64,000 bases of DNA, taken from positions 62,001 through 126,000 of the forward strand of contig CABIWW010000008.1 of the NCBI GenBank assembly GCA_902362435.1. The letters are read 5' to 3'. Positions 42,352 to 50,438 of the stretch are shown here, piece after piece. The number at the start of each line of letters is the position of its first letter. Within the stretch, counting starts at the first letter, position 1. Origin of the DNA: Eubacteriaceae bacterium (GTDB lineage Bacteria; Bacillota; Clostridia; Peptostreptococcales; Anaerovoracaceae). A program made the translations under genes and the position numbers. The notes under the pieces are model-generated. The model did not search any database. It was not told the DNA's origin and worked only from the letters and a program-made list of their open reading frames with translations.

Positions 42352-42394
42352 GTTGCAACGGCAACGTCGTGCGCCGGGACCAGGATGGTATGCT
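42352..42394 (+). promoter_or_regulatory. Class II activator site and -10 of the Nim-like gene
   Basis: GTTGC-AACG-GCAAC (42352-42365) is an inverted repeat. The -10 candidate TATGCT is at 42389-42394, with no good -35. The palindrome centre lies about 42 bases before the expected start of transcription, the classic position for Crp/Fnr activators. Confidence 0.55.
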
Positions 42395-42431
42395 TTATGA
42401 AAAAAGAGAAATCGAAACAGGAGGAAAAGAT

Positions 42432-42920
42432 ATGAAAAGAGAAATGTATAAAAAAGACAGACAGATGAGTGCGGAGGCCGTAGAAAAGGCATTCTCCGCA
42501 GGGAATCACGGAACTCTGGCAGTCAACGGTGATGACGGTTATCCGTATGCGGTCCCTGTAAATTACGTGTATGATAACGGAAAGATATATATACATTCAG
42601 CAAAGTACGGATATAAGATCGAAGCGTTGAAGAACAGCGACAGGGTCTGCTTCTCGGCAATACTCAATTCAAGAGTGCAGCAGGATATGTTCACCGCAGC
42701 GTATCAGAGCGTCGTGGCATTCGGCAGAGCATCATTTGTTGAAGATGATGCAGAGAGAAGAAGGATACTCGAGCAGTTCATTTACAAATTATCACCTGAC
42801 TTTGTCGAAGGCGGAATGAAATTCGTCGACGCTGCGATAGGAAAGACTGCACTGATCTGCATAGACGTGGAAGAAATCAAGGGCAAGGAGAATATGGCTA
42901 AGACCTTTGATGTGAAATAA
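42432..42920 (+). CDS. Pyridoxamine-5'-phosphate-oxidase-like flavoprotein (NimA-like)
   Basis: A 162-residue split-barrel flavin-binding protein. The segments GNHGTLAVNGDDGYPYAVPVNYVYDNGKIYIHSA and KIEALKNSDRVCFSA follow the Nim/PNPOx-like pattern, described here in parts only. Members reduce nitroimidazoles or use FMN in unknown reactions. ATG 42432 is chosen for GAGGAAAAG upstream; a longer frame begins in the promoter region. It is divergent from and likely controlled by the Crp/Fnr regulator. A terminator follows. Confidence 0.83.
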   Translation: MKREMYKKDRQMSAEAVEKAFSAGNHGTLAVNGDDGYPYAVPVNYVYDNGKIYIHSAKYGYKIEALKNSDRVCFSAILNSRVQQDMFTAAYQSVVAFGRASFVEDDAERRRILEQFIYKLSPDFVEGGMKFVDAAIGKTALICIDVEEIKGKENMAKTFDVK

Positions 42921-42940
42921 ATACAGCAGTATACAGTCTG

Positions 42941-42996
42941 CCGCGAACGGTGCCGGAGCTGGGGATACAGTTTTCGGAGCTGATCGCGGTTTTTTG
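42941..42996 (+). terminator. Terminator of the Nim-like gene
   Basis: CCGCGA and TCGCGG close a 56-base hairpin, followed by a T-run. Confidence 0.75.
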
Positions 42997-43108
42997 TTCT
43001 GCGGTAAAAAAGACTGTTATTATTGTGAAGTCGTGATCGCGAGGCATCCTTGATATGAAAACGCCTACTGGCTGTCGGTATTTGTCGAATAATGTCGAAA
43101 TAAAACGC

Positions 43109-43137
43109 TTTTGGATAGGAGAAGGGTGTAGTATAAT
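43109..43137 (+). promoter_or_regulatory. Probable promoter of the VaFE surface-protein gene
   Basis: TATAAT at 43132-43137 with a weak TTTTGG 17 bases upstream. The -35 is poor, so activation may be needed. Confidence 0.4.
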
Positions 43138-43233
43138 TTTTATATGGTAAAAAATAGAAAATATGAAAAATATTTTCAAACACCGGGATCATTTTATAAA
43201 ATCTCAGATAAGGCATTAAAAGGGGGAATTAAA

Positions 43234-45450
43234 ATGCAGAGATCAAGAGGACGGGTATCGGCGGCACTGCTTGCGGTGCTGCTGGCCGCAGTGAGTATCG
43301 CGGCTTCATTTTCAGCGGCTTTGACAGCGGAAGCCGCTGAGTACACTGTTGAGAACAGCGGGTATGCCTATGAAGGTTCGACCAGAGTAGGGCGCTTTTC
43401 CGTGAACGGAAAAGCGGCATTCTGCTGTGATCATGAAAAGTTCACACCACCGACAGGGACGAAGGCTTCGGCTTCGGTCGGAAAAAGTGCAGATGTTGCA
43501 AAGGTACTGTATTACGGGTATGGAGGTCCGGAACAGTGGTCAGGGTTTGCGGACAGCAGCTCTGCGCTGGTTGCGACATCGCTTGCGCTGGATCACTATT
43601 TCAACAACGGTAACGGGGACGGCAGCGCCAGCTACAGCGCGTTCATGGACTTTCTGAGTACGAAGGATGCGACGATGTCAGGAACATCGTATATCATTTA
43701 CAAGACCGGCAGGGCCTCGTACCAGCGACTGATCGCGAGGACACCGGATATCAGTGTGTCAGTGTCTGTCACGAAGGAAAGCGTGGAGAAGACGTTTACC
43801 GACGGCAATGTATGCTATTCGCTCGCAGGGGCGCAGTATGGTATCTATGTCGGCAGCAGACTTCTGACGACCGTTACGACGGACGAGGATGGGAAGGCTT
43901 CAGCTGAGATCACTCTGAATAAAGAGGTGGCAGGAAAGATCACGATAAGAGAGCTGAAGCCGTCGGAAGGATATGTACTGGATGAAAAGGAATACGTATG
44001 CGACGGCACTTCAGGAAAGGTCAGCATAACTTCGAAGGAACCGCCGGTGAAGAATCCTGTCAGAATGCTTCTCTACAAATACGATTCGGAGACTGAAAAG
44101 AAAGCGGACGCTGAAGACGGAAAAATTTATATCCCGCAGAAAGGCGGAAGTCTGGAAGGCGCTGTGTTCAGGGCGGATTTCTTCGGCATAAGACATGATG
44201 AGATGCCTGATGACAAGGACTACAGCAGTTTGAAGCCGCTGAGGACGTGGTATTTCAGCAGCGATAAGGATGGAAGGATAGAGTTTAAAAAATCATTCCT
44301 GGCGTCGGGGTATGATCAGTCGGAGCTTTTCACTGACCCGGATGACGGCGAGTCATCGGCGCTGCCGCTTGGAGTCGTGGTGATAAAAGAAGTAAAAGCG
44401 CCGGAAGGCTATCTTGTAAATGATGATGTATATGTGTCGGAGATAAGGGCAGAAGGTACATCTGCAGAGACAGATGTATATCAGGTCTCGGAAATACCGG
44501 AACAGATAAATCGCGGGGATCTCAGGTTCTGCAAGATAGAAGAAGGATCGAATCACAGGATGGCGGGCATACCGTTCATGATAACCTCGCTGCAGGAGGA
44601 CGGCAGCGATGCAGAGGATGGAGAAAGTCATATACTGGTCACTGATGAGAACGGATACGCGTCGACTTCCAGTGCTGACAATGCTCATTCATGCAGGACC
44701 AATGCGAATGACGATGCATGGGACGGATCATCGATCGATGATGATGCGCTGGATGCAGCGGCGGGCATATGGTTCGGAGAGGGATCAGCTCTGAATGATG
44801 AGCGTGGAGCGCTGCCGTACGGCAGATACAGGATCGATGAGCTGCCGTGCAGGAACAACGAAGGATATAAGCTTCTGAAAGGCATAGAGATAAAAGTCAG
44901 CAGGGACAGCAGTCTGATCGAGCTGGGAACGCTCACGAACAGCAAAGTGAAGCTGAAGACGAGTGTGTGGGACAGTGAACTGAACAGGGAGCACGTGACA
45001 TTGCCAAGAAAGGCTGTGACGCTTACCGATAGAGTGGAATACCAGGGCCTGGAGAAAGGAGAGAAATATACGCTTGAAGGCGTGCTGATGGACAAGTCCA
45101 CAGGCAAAGAGCTGCTGGTGAACGGCAGAAAGGTGACTTCGACAAAGGAGTTCACAGCTGAAGCTGAAAACGGAAAGATCGATGTGGAATTCACTTTTGA
45201 TGCGTCGGCGTTCGAAGACTGCAGGATCGTCGTGTTTGAGACTCTGGTGAAGGGCGGTCTGGTGATAGCGAGACATGAGGATATCAATGATACGGATCAG
45301 ACGATAAGATTCCTCCGCCCTGAAACCGGATCAGCGGTTTCAACAGGAGATCGCATACCGGCTGCGATGCTGCCGGCGCTGACATTGATGACTGTATCAG
45401 CAGTGATCGCCGTGGCGGTCCTTTACAGAAGAAAACACACGCAGATGTGA
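43234..45450 (+). CDS. Surface protein with SpaA-type and VaFE repeats
   Basis: A 738-residue exported protein. The signal peptide is about 1-35 (cleavage after AEA). An N-terminal domain with AFCCDHEKFTPP resembles thioester-type adhesin domains, but the reactive residues are not certain. SpaA-like domains follow (about 170-270 and 280-425; VVVIKEVKAPEGYLV as end motif), then one at 430-570, and a VaFE repeat (570-690; LTDRVEYQGLEKGEKYTLEG, VFETL). The end has RPETG and VSTGD, a membrane helix and RRKH, a non-canonical sortase-type tail. Isopeptide-stabilised domains suggest a pilin-like or stalk adhesin. No sortase gene is nearby. ATG 43234 has AGGGGGAA upstream. Confidence 0.82.
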   Translation: MQRSRGRVSAALLAVLLAAVSIAASFSAALTAEAAEYTVENSGYAYEGSTRVGRFSVNGKAAFCCDHEKFTPPTGTKASASVGKSADVAKVLYYGYGGPEQWSGFADSSSALVATSLALDHYFNNGNGDGSASYSAFMDFLSTKDATMSGTSYIIYKTGRASYQRLIARTPDISVSVSVTKESVEKTFTDGNVCYSLAGAQYGIYVGSRLLTTVTTDEDGKASAEITLNKEVAGKITIRELKPSEGYVLDEKEYVCDGTSGKVSITSKEPPVKNPVRMLLYKYDSETEKKADAEDGKIYIPQKGGSLEGAVFRADFFGIRHDEMPDDKDYSSLKPLRTWYFSSDKDGRIEFKKSFLASGYDQSELFTDPDDGESSALPLGVVVIKEVKAPEGYLVNDDVYVSEIRAEGTSAETDVYQVSEIPEQINRGDLRFCKIEEGSNHRMAGIPFMITSLQEDGSDAEDGESHILVTDENGYASTSSADNAHSCRTNANDDAWDGSSIDDDALDAAAGIWFGEGSALNDERGALPYGRYRIDELPCRNNEGYKLLKGIEIKVSRDSSLIELGTLTNSKVKLKTSVWDSELNREHVTLPRKAVTLTDRVEYQGLEKGEKYTLEGVLMDKSTGKELLVNGRKVTSTKEFTAEAENGKIDVEFTFDASAFEDCRIVVFETLVKGGLVIARHEDINDTDQTIRFLRPETGSAVSTGDRIPAAMLPALTLMTVSAVIAVAVLYRRKHTQM

Positions 45451-45508
45451 TGGTTCACGGGGGATGGGCGTGATGTATCTGTGCAAATAGAGATGTAAAT
45501 AAAAATGA

Positions 45509-45542
45509 CCCGTCGGACATGAAAGTCCGGCGGGCCGTTTAA
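45509..45542. terminator. Convergent terminator
   Basis: CCCGTCGGAC, loop ATGAAA, GTCCGGCGGG (one wobble). The T-run is better on the minus strand, so it serves the convergent symporter gene as well. Confidence 0.7.
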
Positions 45543-45572
45543 AAATAGATGACCGTATTGTGATATTATCGT

Positions 45573-47117
45573 TTACTCTTCGTCTCCAAGCGAGAATCTC
45601 GCATGTACTTTTACTTCTCTGTCGTAGCATGAGAAGCAGTCCGTAACGAGCTTGTCATCAGGCTTTGGTGTTATGAGGCTGACAACAGGAACGATGATCA
45701 GTCCTGCGAGCATTGCCAGAGCACCTGCATTTATAGGAGACTGCAGTATTTCAGGGAATGAACTCTTGAAAAGGAGATTCATTATCATGAGACCGGAGCC
45801 CCATATATAACTGCACCAGCAGGCAGCTTTTGTCGTCTTTTTCCAGTAGAGCCCGTAGAGGAGCGGAGCCAGGAACGAACCGGCCAGAGCACCCCAGGAT
45901 ACACCCATGAGCTGAGCGATGAATGTGATGTTGTTCTTGTACTGTATTATCGCGATGACAACTGATATCAGTATGAACAGTATGATCAGGGCGCGTATTA
46001 TGAGTACCTGAGTCTTTTCGCTCATGTTCTTTATGAAATTATCTTTCAGGAAGTCAAGCGTCAGCGTTGAGCTCGAAGCTATGACGAGTGAAGATAATGT
46101 CGACATCGAAGCTGACAGTACCAGAAGTACCACGAGACCGATAAGGATATCAGGCAGAGTTGAAAGCATCGTCGGGATTATCGAGTCGAAGCCGTCTGTT
46201 TCAACATTTATCTGATCTGAAAACAGTCGTCCGAAGCCGCCGAGGAAATAGCATCCGCCTGAAACGACGATGGCAAAGAGCGTTGAAATGATAGTGCCTT
46301 TATGTATAGCCTTTTCGCTTTCGATCGCATAGAATTTCTGCACCATCTGAGGAAGTCCCCATGTACCGAGTGACGTGAGTATGACTACGCTCAGCAGGCC
46401 GAGAGGATCAGGCCCGAAGAATGAATTGAACACACCGGGAGTCGATGATGCGGCAGGGTCTTCGATACGTGCCAGCGAATCTATAGCTTCGGTGAAGCCG
46501 CCCTTGCTCATCAGCACGGCAGCAATAACAGCGACGATGCCGAACAGCATGATTATGCCCTGTATGAAATCGTTGATCGCGGTCGCCATGTAGCCGCCGG
46601 CGATAACGTAGATACCTGTGAGGACAGCCATTATGATGATACATACTGTGTAGTCTATATTGAATGCCATACCGAAGAGTCGTGACAGTCCGTTATACAG
46701 AGATGCAGTATATGGTATCAGGAATACGAATATGATTACTGAAGCACCTATTTTCAGAGATCTGCTGCTGAATCTCGAACCGAAGAATTCCGGCATTGTT
46801 GCGGAATCCAGGTGCTGAGTCATGATCCTTGTGCGTCTGCCGAGGATCACCCATGCGAGCAGCGATCCGATGAGCGCGTTTCCGATACCGATCCAGGTGG
46901 AGGCGATACCGAATTTCCAGCCGAACTGACCTGCATAGCCGATAAATATAACTGCTGAGAAGTATGATGTGCCGTAAGCAAATGCTGTGAGCCACGGACC
47001 GACGGAACGTCCGCCGAGCACGAAGCCGCTTACATCAGTTGCGTGTTTCCTGCAGTAGAGACCGATTCCGATCATCACTGCGAAAAAGATACAAAGTAGT
47101 AAGATTTTGATAAACAT
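45573..47117 (-). CDS. Sodium:solute symporter (SSS family), predicted tyrosine uptake
   Basis: A 514-residue membrane protein with about 13 helices. SSS signatures are the FVLGGRSVGPWLTAFAYGTS core of helix 1-2, GGYMATAINDFIQGIIML, and SASMSTLSSLVIASSSTLT with the sodium-site serines. It resembles the PutP/pantothenate type. The leader is a T-box whose specifier reads TAC, so transcription should rise when tRNA-Tyr is uncharged and tyrosine is the predicted substrate or precursor. ATG 47117 has AAAGGA on the minus strand; the 14-residue upstream extension lies in the T-box terminator. Confidence 0.88.
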   Translation of the reverse strand: MFIKILLLCIFFAVMIGIGLYCRKHATDVSGFVLGGRSVGPWLTAFAYGTSYFSAVIFIGYAGQFGWKFGIASTWIGIGNALIGSLLAWVILGRRTRIMTQHLDSATMPEFFGSRFSSRSLKIGASVIIFVFLIPYTASLYNGLSRLFGMAFNIDYTVCIIIMAVLTGIYVIAGGYMATAINDFIQGIIMLFGIVAVIAAVLMSKGGFTEAIDSLARIEDPAASSTPGVFNSFFGPDPLGLLSVVILTSLGTWGLPQMVQKFYAIESEKAIHKGTIISTLFAIVVSGGCYFLGGFGRLFSDQINVETDGFDSIIPTMLSTLPDILIGLVVLLVLSASMSTLSSLVIASSSTLTLDFLKDNFIKNMSEKTQVLIIRALIILFILISVVIAIIQYKNNITFIAQLMGVSWGALAGSFLAPLLYGLYWKKTTKAACWCSYIWGSGLMIMNLLFKSSFPEILQSPINAGALAMLAGLIIVPVVSLITPKPDDKLVTDCFSCYDREVKVHARFSLGDEE

Positions 47118-47156
47118 AGTTTTTTTGTCCTTTCCTTTCTTTTTTGAAGGACAGTG

Positions 47157-47463
47157 CATAAAAAAACTGCCCTCCGAACTATGTTCAGAGGGCAGATATT
47201 ACCGCGTTACCACCTCTGTTTACCGCAGCTTCACAGCTGCAGCCTCACTGAGTTCTTGATAAAACTCGCTCACTGTTACGGGTGAACCCGTTCCAACCTA
47301 TTTAGCTCTGAAACGATTTAACAACAGATACGTTTCATCACTGTTCAGCGGACTGCTCTCAGAATGTATTCAGTCAGTTTCCTCCCTGCGCCTCTCACCA
47401 CCCGGCAACTCTCTGTTGGATTCGTAAAGACTTACTGCTTTCCGGTCTTCGCATTTGCCAAAT
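47157..47463 (-). promoter_or_regulatory. T-box riboswitch, tyrosine specifier
   Basis: Minus strand, 5' to 3': AGCAGTAAG and AGAGAG of stem I, then GGGTGGTGAGAG, specifier TAC (47368-47366) followed by A and TTCT, which pairs with GGAA of the 5' side. Next is the T-box AGGTGGTAACGCGG (47215-47202). The terminator CTGCCCTC/GAGGGCAG has a T-run. The alignment with the isoleucine T-box of the same window supports the specifier register. Confidence 0.9.
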
Positions 47464-47492
47464 ATTATCGCACGTATTCATATCCATGTCAA
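47464..47492 (-). promoter_or_regulatory. Promoter of the T-box/symporter transcript
   Basis: Minus strand TTGACA (47492-47487), 17-base spacer, GATAAT (47469-47464). Just upstream, ATTCATAAAAATCCA is repeated at 47500 and 47520. Confidence 0.8.
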
Positions 47493-47682
47493 TAGTAAAA
47501 TTCATAAAAATCCATATAAATTCATAAAAATCCACAAAAGTCCGCTGTAACCTTGTCGGCCGACTAAACCGCTGCATGTTTTTTTATGTTGATATATGCA
47601 GGGGAAGCGAATATAATTACAATGAACTTTTCAGGACTGTTAAATTATGACAGATCAGGTACAGACAGAATGGAGATATATG

Positions 47683-49035
47683 ATGAATGAAAAATCACTT
47701 GCAGCGTTTATAGATAATGATGCGATGCTTCAGACCTTATGTGAATGCATAGCGATAAAAAGCGTCAGCGGCAAGCCGCAGGAGGGCATGCCCTTCGGGA
47801 AAGGCGTAGCTGAGGCACTTGGATTCATACTTGCAAAGGGCAGGGAGCTGGGATTCAAGGCTGTGAATGTCGACGGATATGCGGGATATGTCGAATACTG
47901 CCCGGAAAACTGCACAGATGACAGCGAAATGATCGGTGTTCTGGGGCACATGGATGTTGTTCCGGCAGGCGACGGGTGGAATACGGATCCGTTCGAAGGT
48001 GTGATAGCTGACGGAAGGATAACGGGAAGAGGAGCCCTCGATGACAAAGGGCCGGTGATCGCAGCGCTTTACGCGATGAAGGCGTTAAAAGATTCGGGAG
48101 CTGAGCTGAAGCGCCGGATAAGACTCATCGTAGGCACTGACGAGGAGACCGGCAGCACAGATATGGAGCGTTACAAAAAAACTGAGGAACTGCCTGTATA
48201 TGCATTTACTCCTGATGCGATGTTTCCTGTCGTGAATTCGGAAAAGAGTATGGTCGTGTTCAGGATATCAAAGCGCTTTTCGGACAGATCAGGTGCGGGA
48301 AAATACACACTTGTGAGCGCGTCGGGCGGACTTGCGGTCAATCAGGTGCCGGATAAGGCTGAGATGATTTTGAAATTCGGAGAAAAAACGGAGATCATCA
48401 GAAATACCGAAGGACGTGCGGCTCATGGAAGCACGCCGGAAGCAGGTGTCAACGCGATAGACAGCCTGTTGAAAGAAGTCGCTGCAGACAGCAGATATGC
48501 GGGATTCCCGGCAGAGCTCAGGCAGTTCATTGAGTTCTACAATGAATATATGAGCGGTGATACAAGAGGGATAAAGCTCGGAGCAGGATACAGCGATGAA
48601 AAGCTCGGAGGATCCACTTTCAATGCGGGAGTGCTCGGCGCCGATCAGGAGCATATCGAAGTTCTCGTGGATTACAGGTGCCCTGCGAATGAAGACTGTG
48701 AACCGTATCTTGAAAAGATCGCGCAGGTCTGCAGTGCAGAGGGTCTTGAGTTCGAGGTCGTAAAGAAAAAGCAGGGGCTATATTTTCCTGAGGACCATGA
48801 GCTCGTAAAGACACTGATGGGAGTATACGAGGAGGAAACGGGAGAGAAGGCTTCGCCTGTAAACATGGGCGGCGGAACATACGCAAAGAGCCTGCCGAAT
48901 ACGGTGGCTTTCGGATCGATCTTCCCGGGGCGTGAGGATACGATGCACCAGGCCAACGAATATATCGATATCAAGGATCTTCTGGCAAGTAGCCGTATCT
49001 ATGCAAAGGCTATGATGAAACTGGCAAATCTGTAA
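47683..49035 (+). CDS. M20-family dipeptidase (PepV/Sapep-like)
   Basis: A 450-residue zinc peptidase of the PepV group that splits dipeptides in the cytoplasm. Metal and catalytic motifs: GHMDVVPAG (His and Asp), GALDDKGP (bridging Asp), GTDEETGS (catalytic Glu pair), and the C-terminal MHQANEYI (His). The lid domain carries AAHGSTPEAG. Start 47683 (or 47680) has GGAG at normal distance; an upstream ATG at 47647 has none. Next to a tyrosine-type symporter and peptide genes it fits a peptide/amino-acid-fermenting lifestyle. Confidence 0.92.
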   Translation: MNEKSLAAFIDNDAMLQTLCECIAIKSVSGKPQEGMPFGKGVAEALGFILAKGRELGFKAVNVDGYAGYVEYCPENCTDDSEMIGVLGHMDVVPAGDGWNTDPFEGVIADGRITGRGALDDKGPVIAALYAMKALKDSGAELKRRIRLIVGTDEETGSTDMERYKKTEELPVYAFTPDAMFPVVNSEKSMVVFRISKRFSDRSGAGKYTLVSASGGLAVNQVPDKAEMILKFGEKTEIIRNTEGRAAHGSTPEAGVNAIDSLLKEVAADSRYAGFPAELRQFIEFYNEYMSGDTRGIKLGAGYSDEKLGGSTFNAGVLGADQEHIEVLVDYRCPANEDCEPYLEKIAQVCSAEGLEFEVVKKKQGLYFPEDHELVKTLMGVYEEETGEKASPVNMGGGTYAKSLPNTVAFGSIFPGREDTMHQANEYIDIKDLLASSRIYAKAMMKLANL

Positions 49036-49173
49036 AAGCGGATCGACTGCTTTCGGACCGGTCGCGTTTTTTCGGTTTTTTCGATGCTTGCATTTTTTGG
49101 TTTTTTGATGTGGATATTTTGCTGAAAATATGTTAAAATACGGAAGTGTCAACGTATCGTTATGAGGTAAAAC

Positions 49174-49494
49174 ATGTATAAAGATACTACAGTTTATGTT
49201 GTCGGACATGGCAGGACAGGCAGTGACAATGCCATAACAAGCAATTTCAAGATTTTTTTCATAGGCTTTGTCATAGATCGTGAAACTGACGAGATCGTGG
49301 ATCTTGAGTGTTCGGCAACGATAGATATAACGAAAAGATTCGTTTACGATCTTTTTATAGGAAAGAAATTTTCAGGGTACGATGAAAAACTCGTGGCAGA
49401 TATAGGCCGCCGGTATTTCGGCTCGTCTCAGAAGGCTATAGTGATAGCATACAAGGATGCCCTGAAAAAGTACAGTGAGATAAAAAATATATGA
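49174..49494 (+). CDS. DUF3870 domain protein
   Basis: A 106-residue small protein matching DUF3870, recognisable by YVVGHGRTGSDNAIT at the N-terminus, FFIGFVIDRETDEIVDLECSAT in the middle (in parts), and a hydrophobic strand AIVIAYKDALKKY at the end. The function is unknown; in Firmicutes it is often near transcription or metabolic genes. The ATG has ATGAGG upstream. It stands alone between dipeptidase and hydrolase genes. Confidence 0.8.
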   Translation: MYKDTTVYVVGHGRTGSDNAITSNFKIFFIGFVIDRETDEIVDLECSATIDITKRFVYDLFIGKKFSGYDEKLVADIGRRYFGSSQKAIVIAYKDALKKYSEIKNI

Positions 49495-49570
49495 AAGCTT
49501 TATACCGAAACTGCTTTATTCAATATGCTGCAGCATAGATATGGACTGCTGTGGCTCCGTGAGTGAAATC

Positions 49571-49611
49571 CAGTATGGGTCTGATTTGTGTCGGGCCCGT
49601 ACTGTTTTTTT
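49571..49611 (+). terminator. Terminator behind the DUF3870 gene
   Basis: CAGTATGGGTC and GGCCCGTACTG (11 pairs with wobbles), then seven T. Confidence 0.85.
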
Positions 49612-49651
49612 GTTTCGGATCACATAAAAATTCGACAGGAGAGATTGTATT

Positions 49652-50419
49652 ATGAGAGAAAAACTGATCGCATATCTGCAGCGCGAAGGGGTAAGCGGCG
49701 CTTTTGCAGTAAAAGATCTGAGAAGCGGAGAGATCTGTTCTTTCAATGAAGACGAAGTCGTGGCATCGGCAAGCCTGATAAAAATGTTCATACTTATCAG
49801 GGCTTTCCAGAAAATAAGGGCCGGAGAGATGACGCTGGATGATCAGATCGAAGTCAGAGCAGAAGATGTCGTGGATTTCAGCGTACTGCTGTTTCTCGAT
49901 CCGAGAAAGTACAGCCTGAGAGAGCTGCTGAAACTGATGATCGTGTACAGTGACAACACGGCTACGAATGTACTGATAGATCTGTTCGGAATGGACGGGA
50001 TCAACAGCACTATCAGAGAGCTGGGATACAGCGATTCCGTACTGCAGCGAAAGATGATGGACTTCAGGGCTGCCGAAGAAGGACGCCAGAACTTTACATC
50101 TGTGAAGGAAATGCTGGATCTGATGGAAAGACTCTATGAGGACAGACTTCTGGGATCGCCTTACGACGGACAGATGCTGGATATAATGAAGGGTCAGGCA
50201 GATGAGACGATGATGAGGCAGGAGCTGCCGGATGAGCTTGTGATAGCCCGCAAGAGCGGAGAACTCGATGCTCTCGATCATGACATTGCCATAGTTTATA
50301 CAGAAAAGGGGAATTATATATATATATTCTTTGCATGGGATGCAAAGGACAACAATCATGCTCGAAAGATATTATCTGAAACGTCGAAGCTGGTTTTCGA
50401 TGATTTTATGAGTAAATAA
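49652..50419 (+). CDS. Class A beta-lactamase-related serine hydrolase
   Basis: A 255-residue protein with the penicilloyl-serine motifs: Ser41-x-x-Lys44 (SLIK), Ser100-Asp-Asn (YSDN), and Lys201-Ser-Gly (KSG). The omega-loop Glu of true beta-lactamases is not evident (DFRAAEEG region). No signal peptide is present, so it is predicted to be cytoplasmic and unlikely to protect against beta-lactams; a peptidase or esterase role is more plausible. GGAGAG precedes the ATG. It is followed by an OPT transporter and an epimerase for Ala-Glu-like dipeptides, suggesting processing of imported wall peptides. Confidence 0.85.
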   Translation: MREKLIAYLQREGVSGAFAVKDLRSGEICSFNEDEVVASASLIKMFILIRAFQKIRAGEMTLDDQIEVRAEDVVDFSVLLFLDPRKYSLRELLKLMIVYSDNTATNVLIDLFGMDGINSTIRELGYSDSVLQRKMMDFRAAEEGRQNFTSVKEMLDLMERLYEDRLLGSPYDGQMLDIMKGQADETMMRQELPDELVIARKSGELDALDHDIAIVYTEKGNYIYIFFAWDAKDNNHARKILSETSKLVFDDFMSK

Positions 50420-50438
50420 TCAAATGAGGAGGAGAAAA

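Noticed and set aside
49652..50419. Functional secreted beta-lactamase giving resistance
   Set aside because: No signal peptide and no clear omega-loop Glu; context is peptide transport, not resistance.
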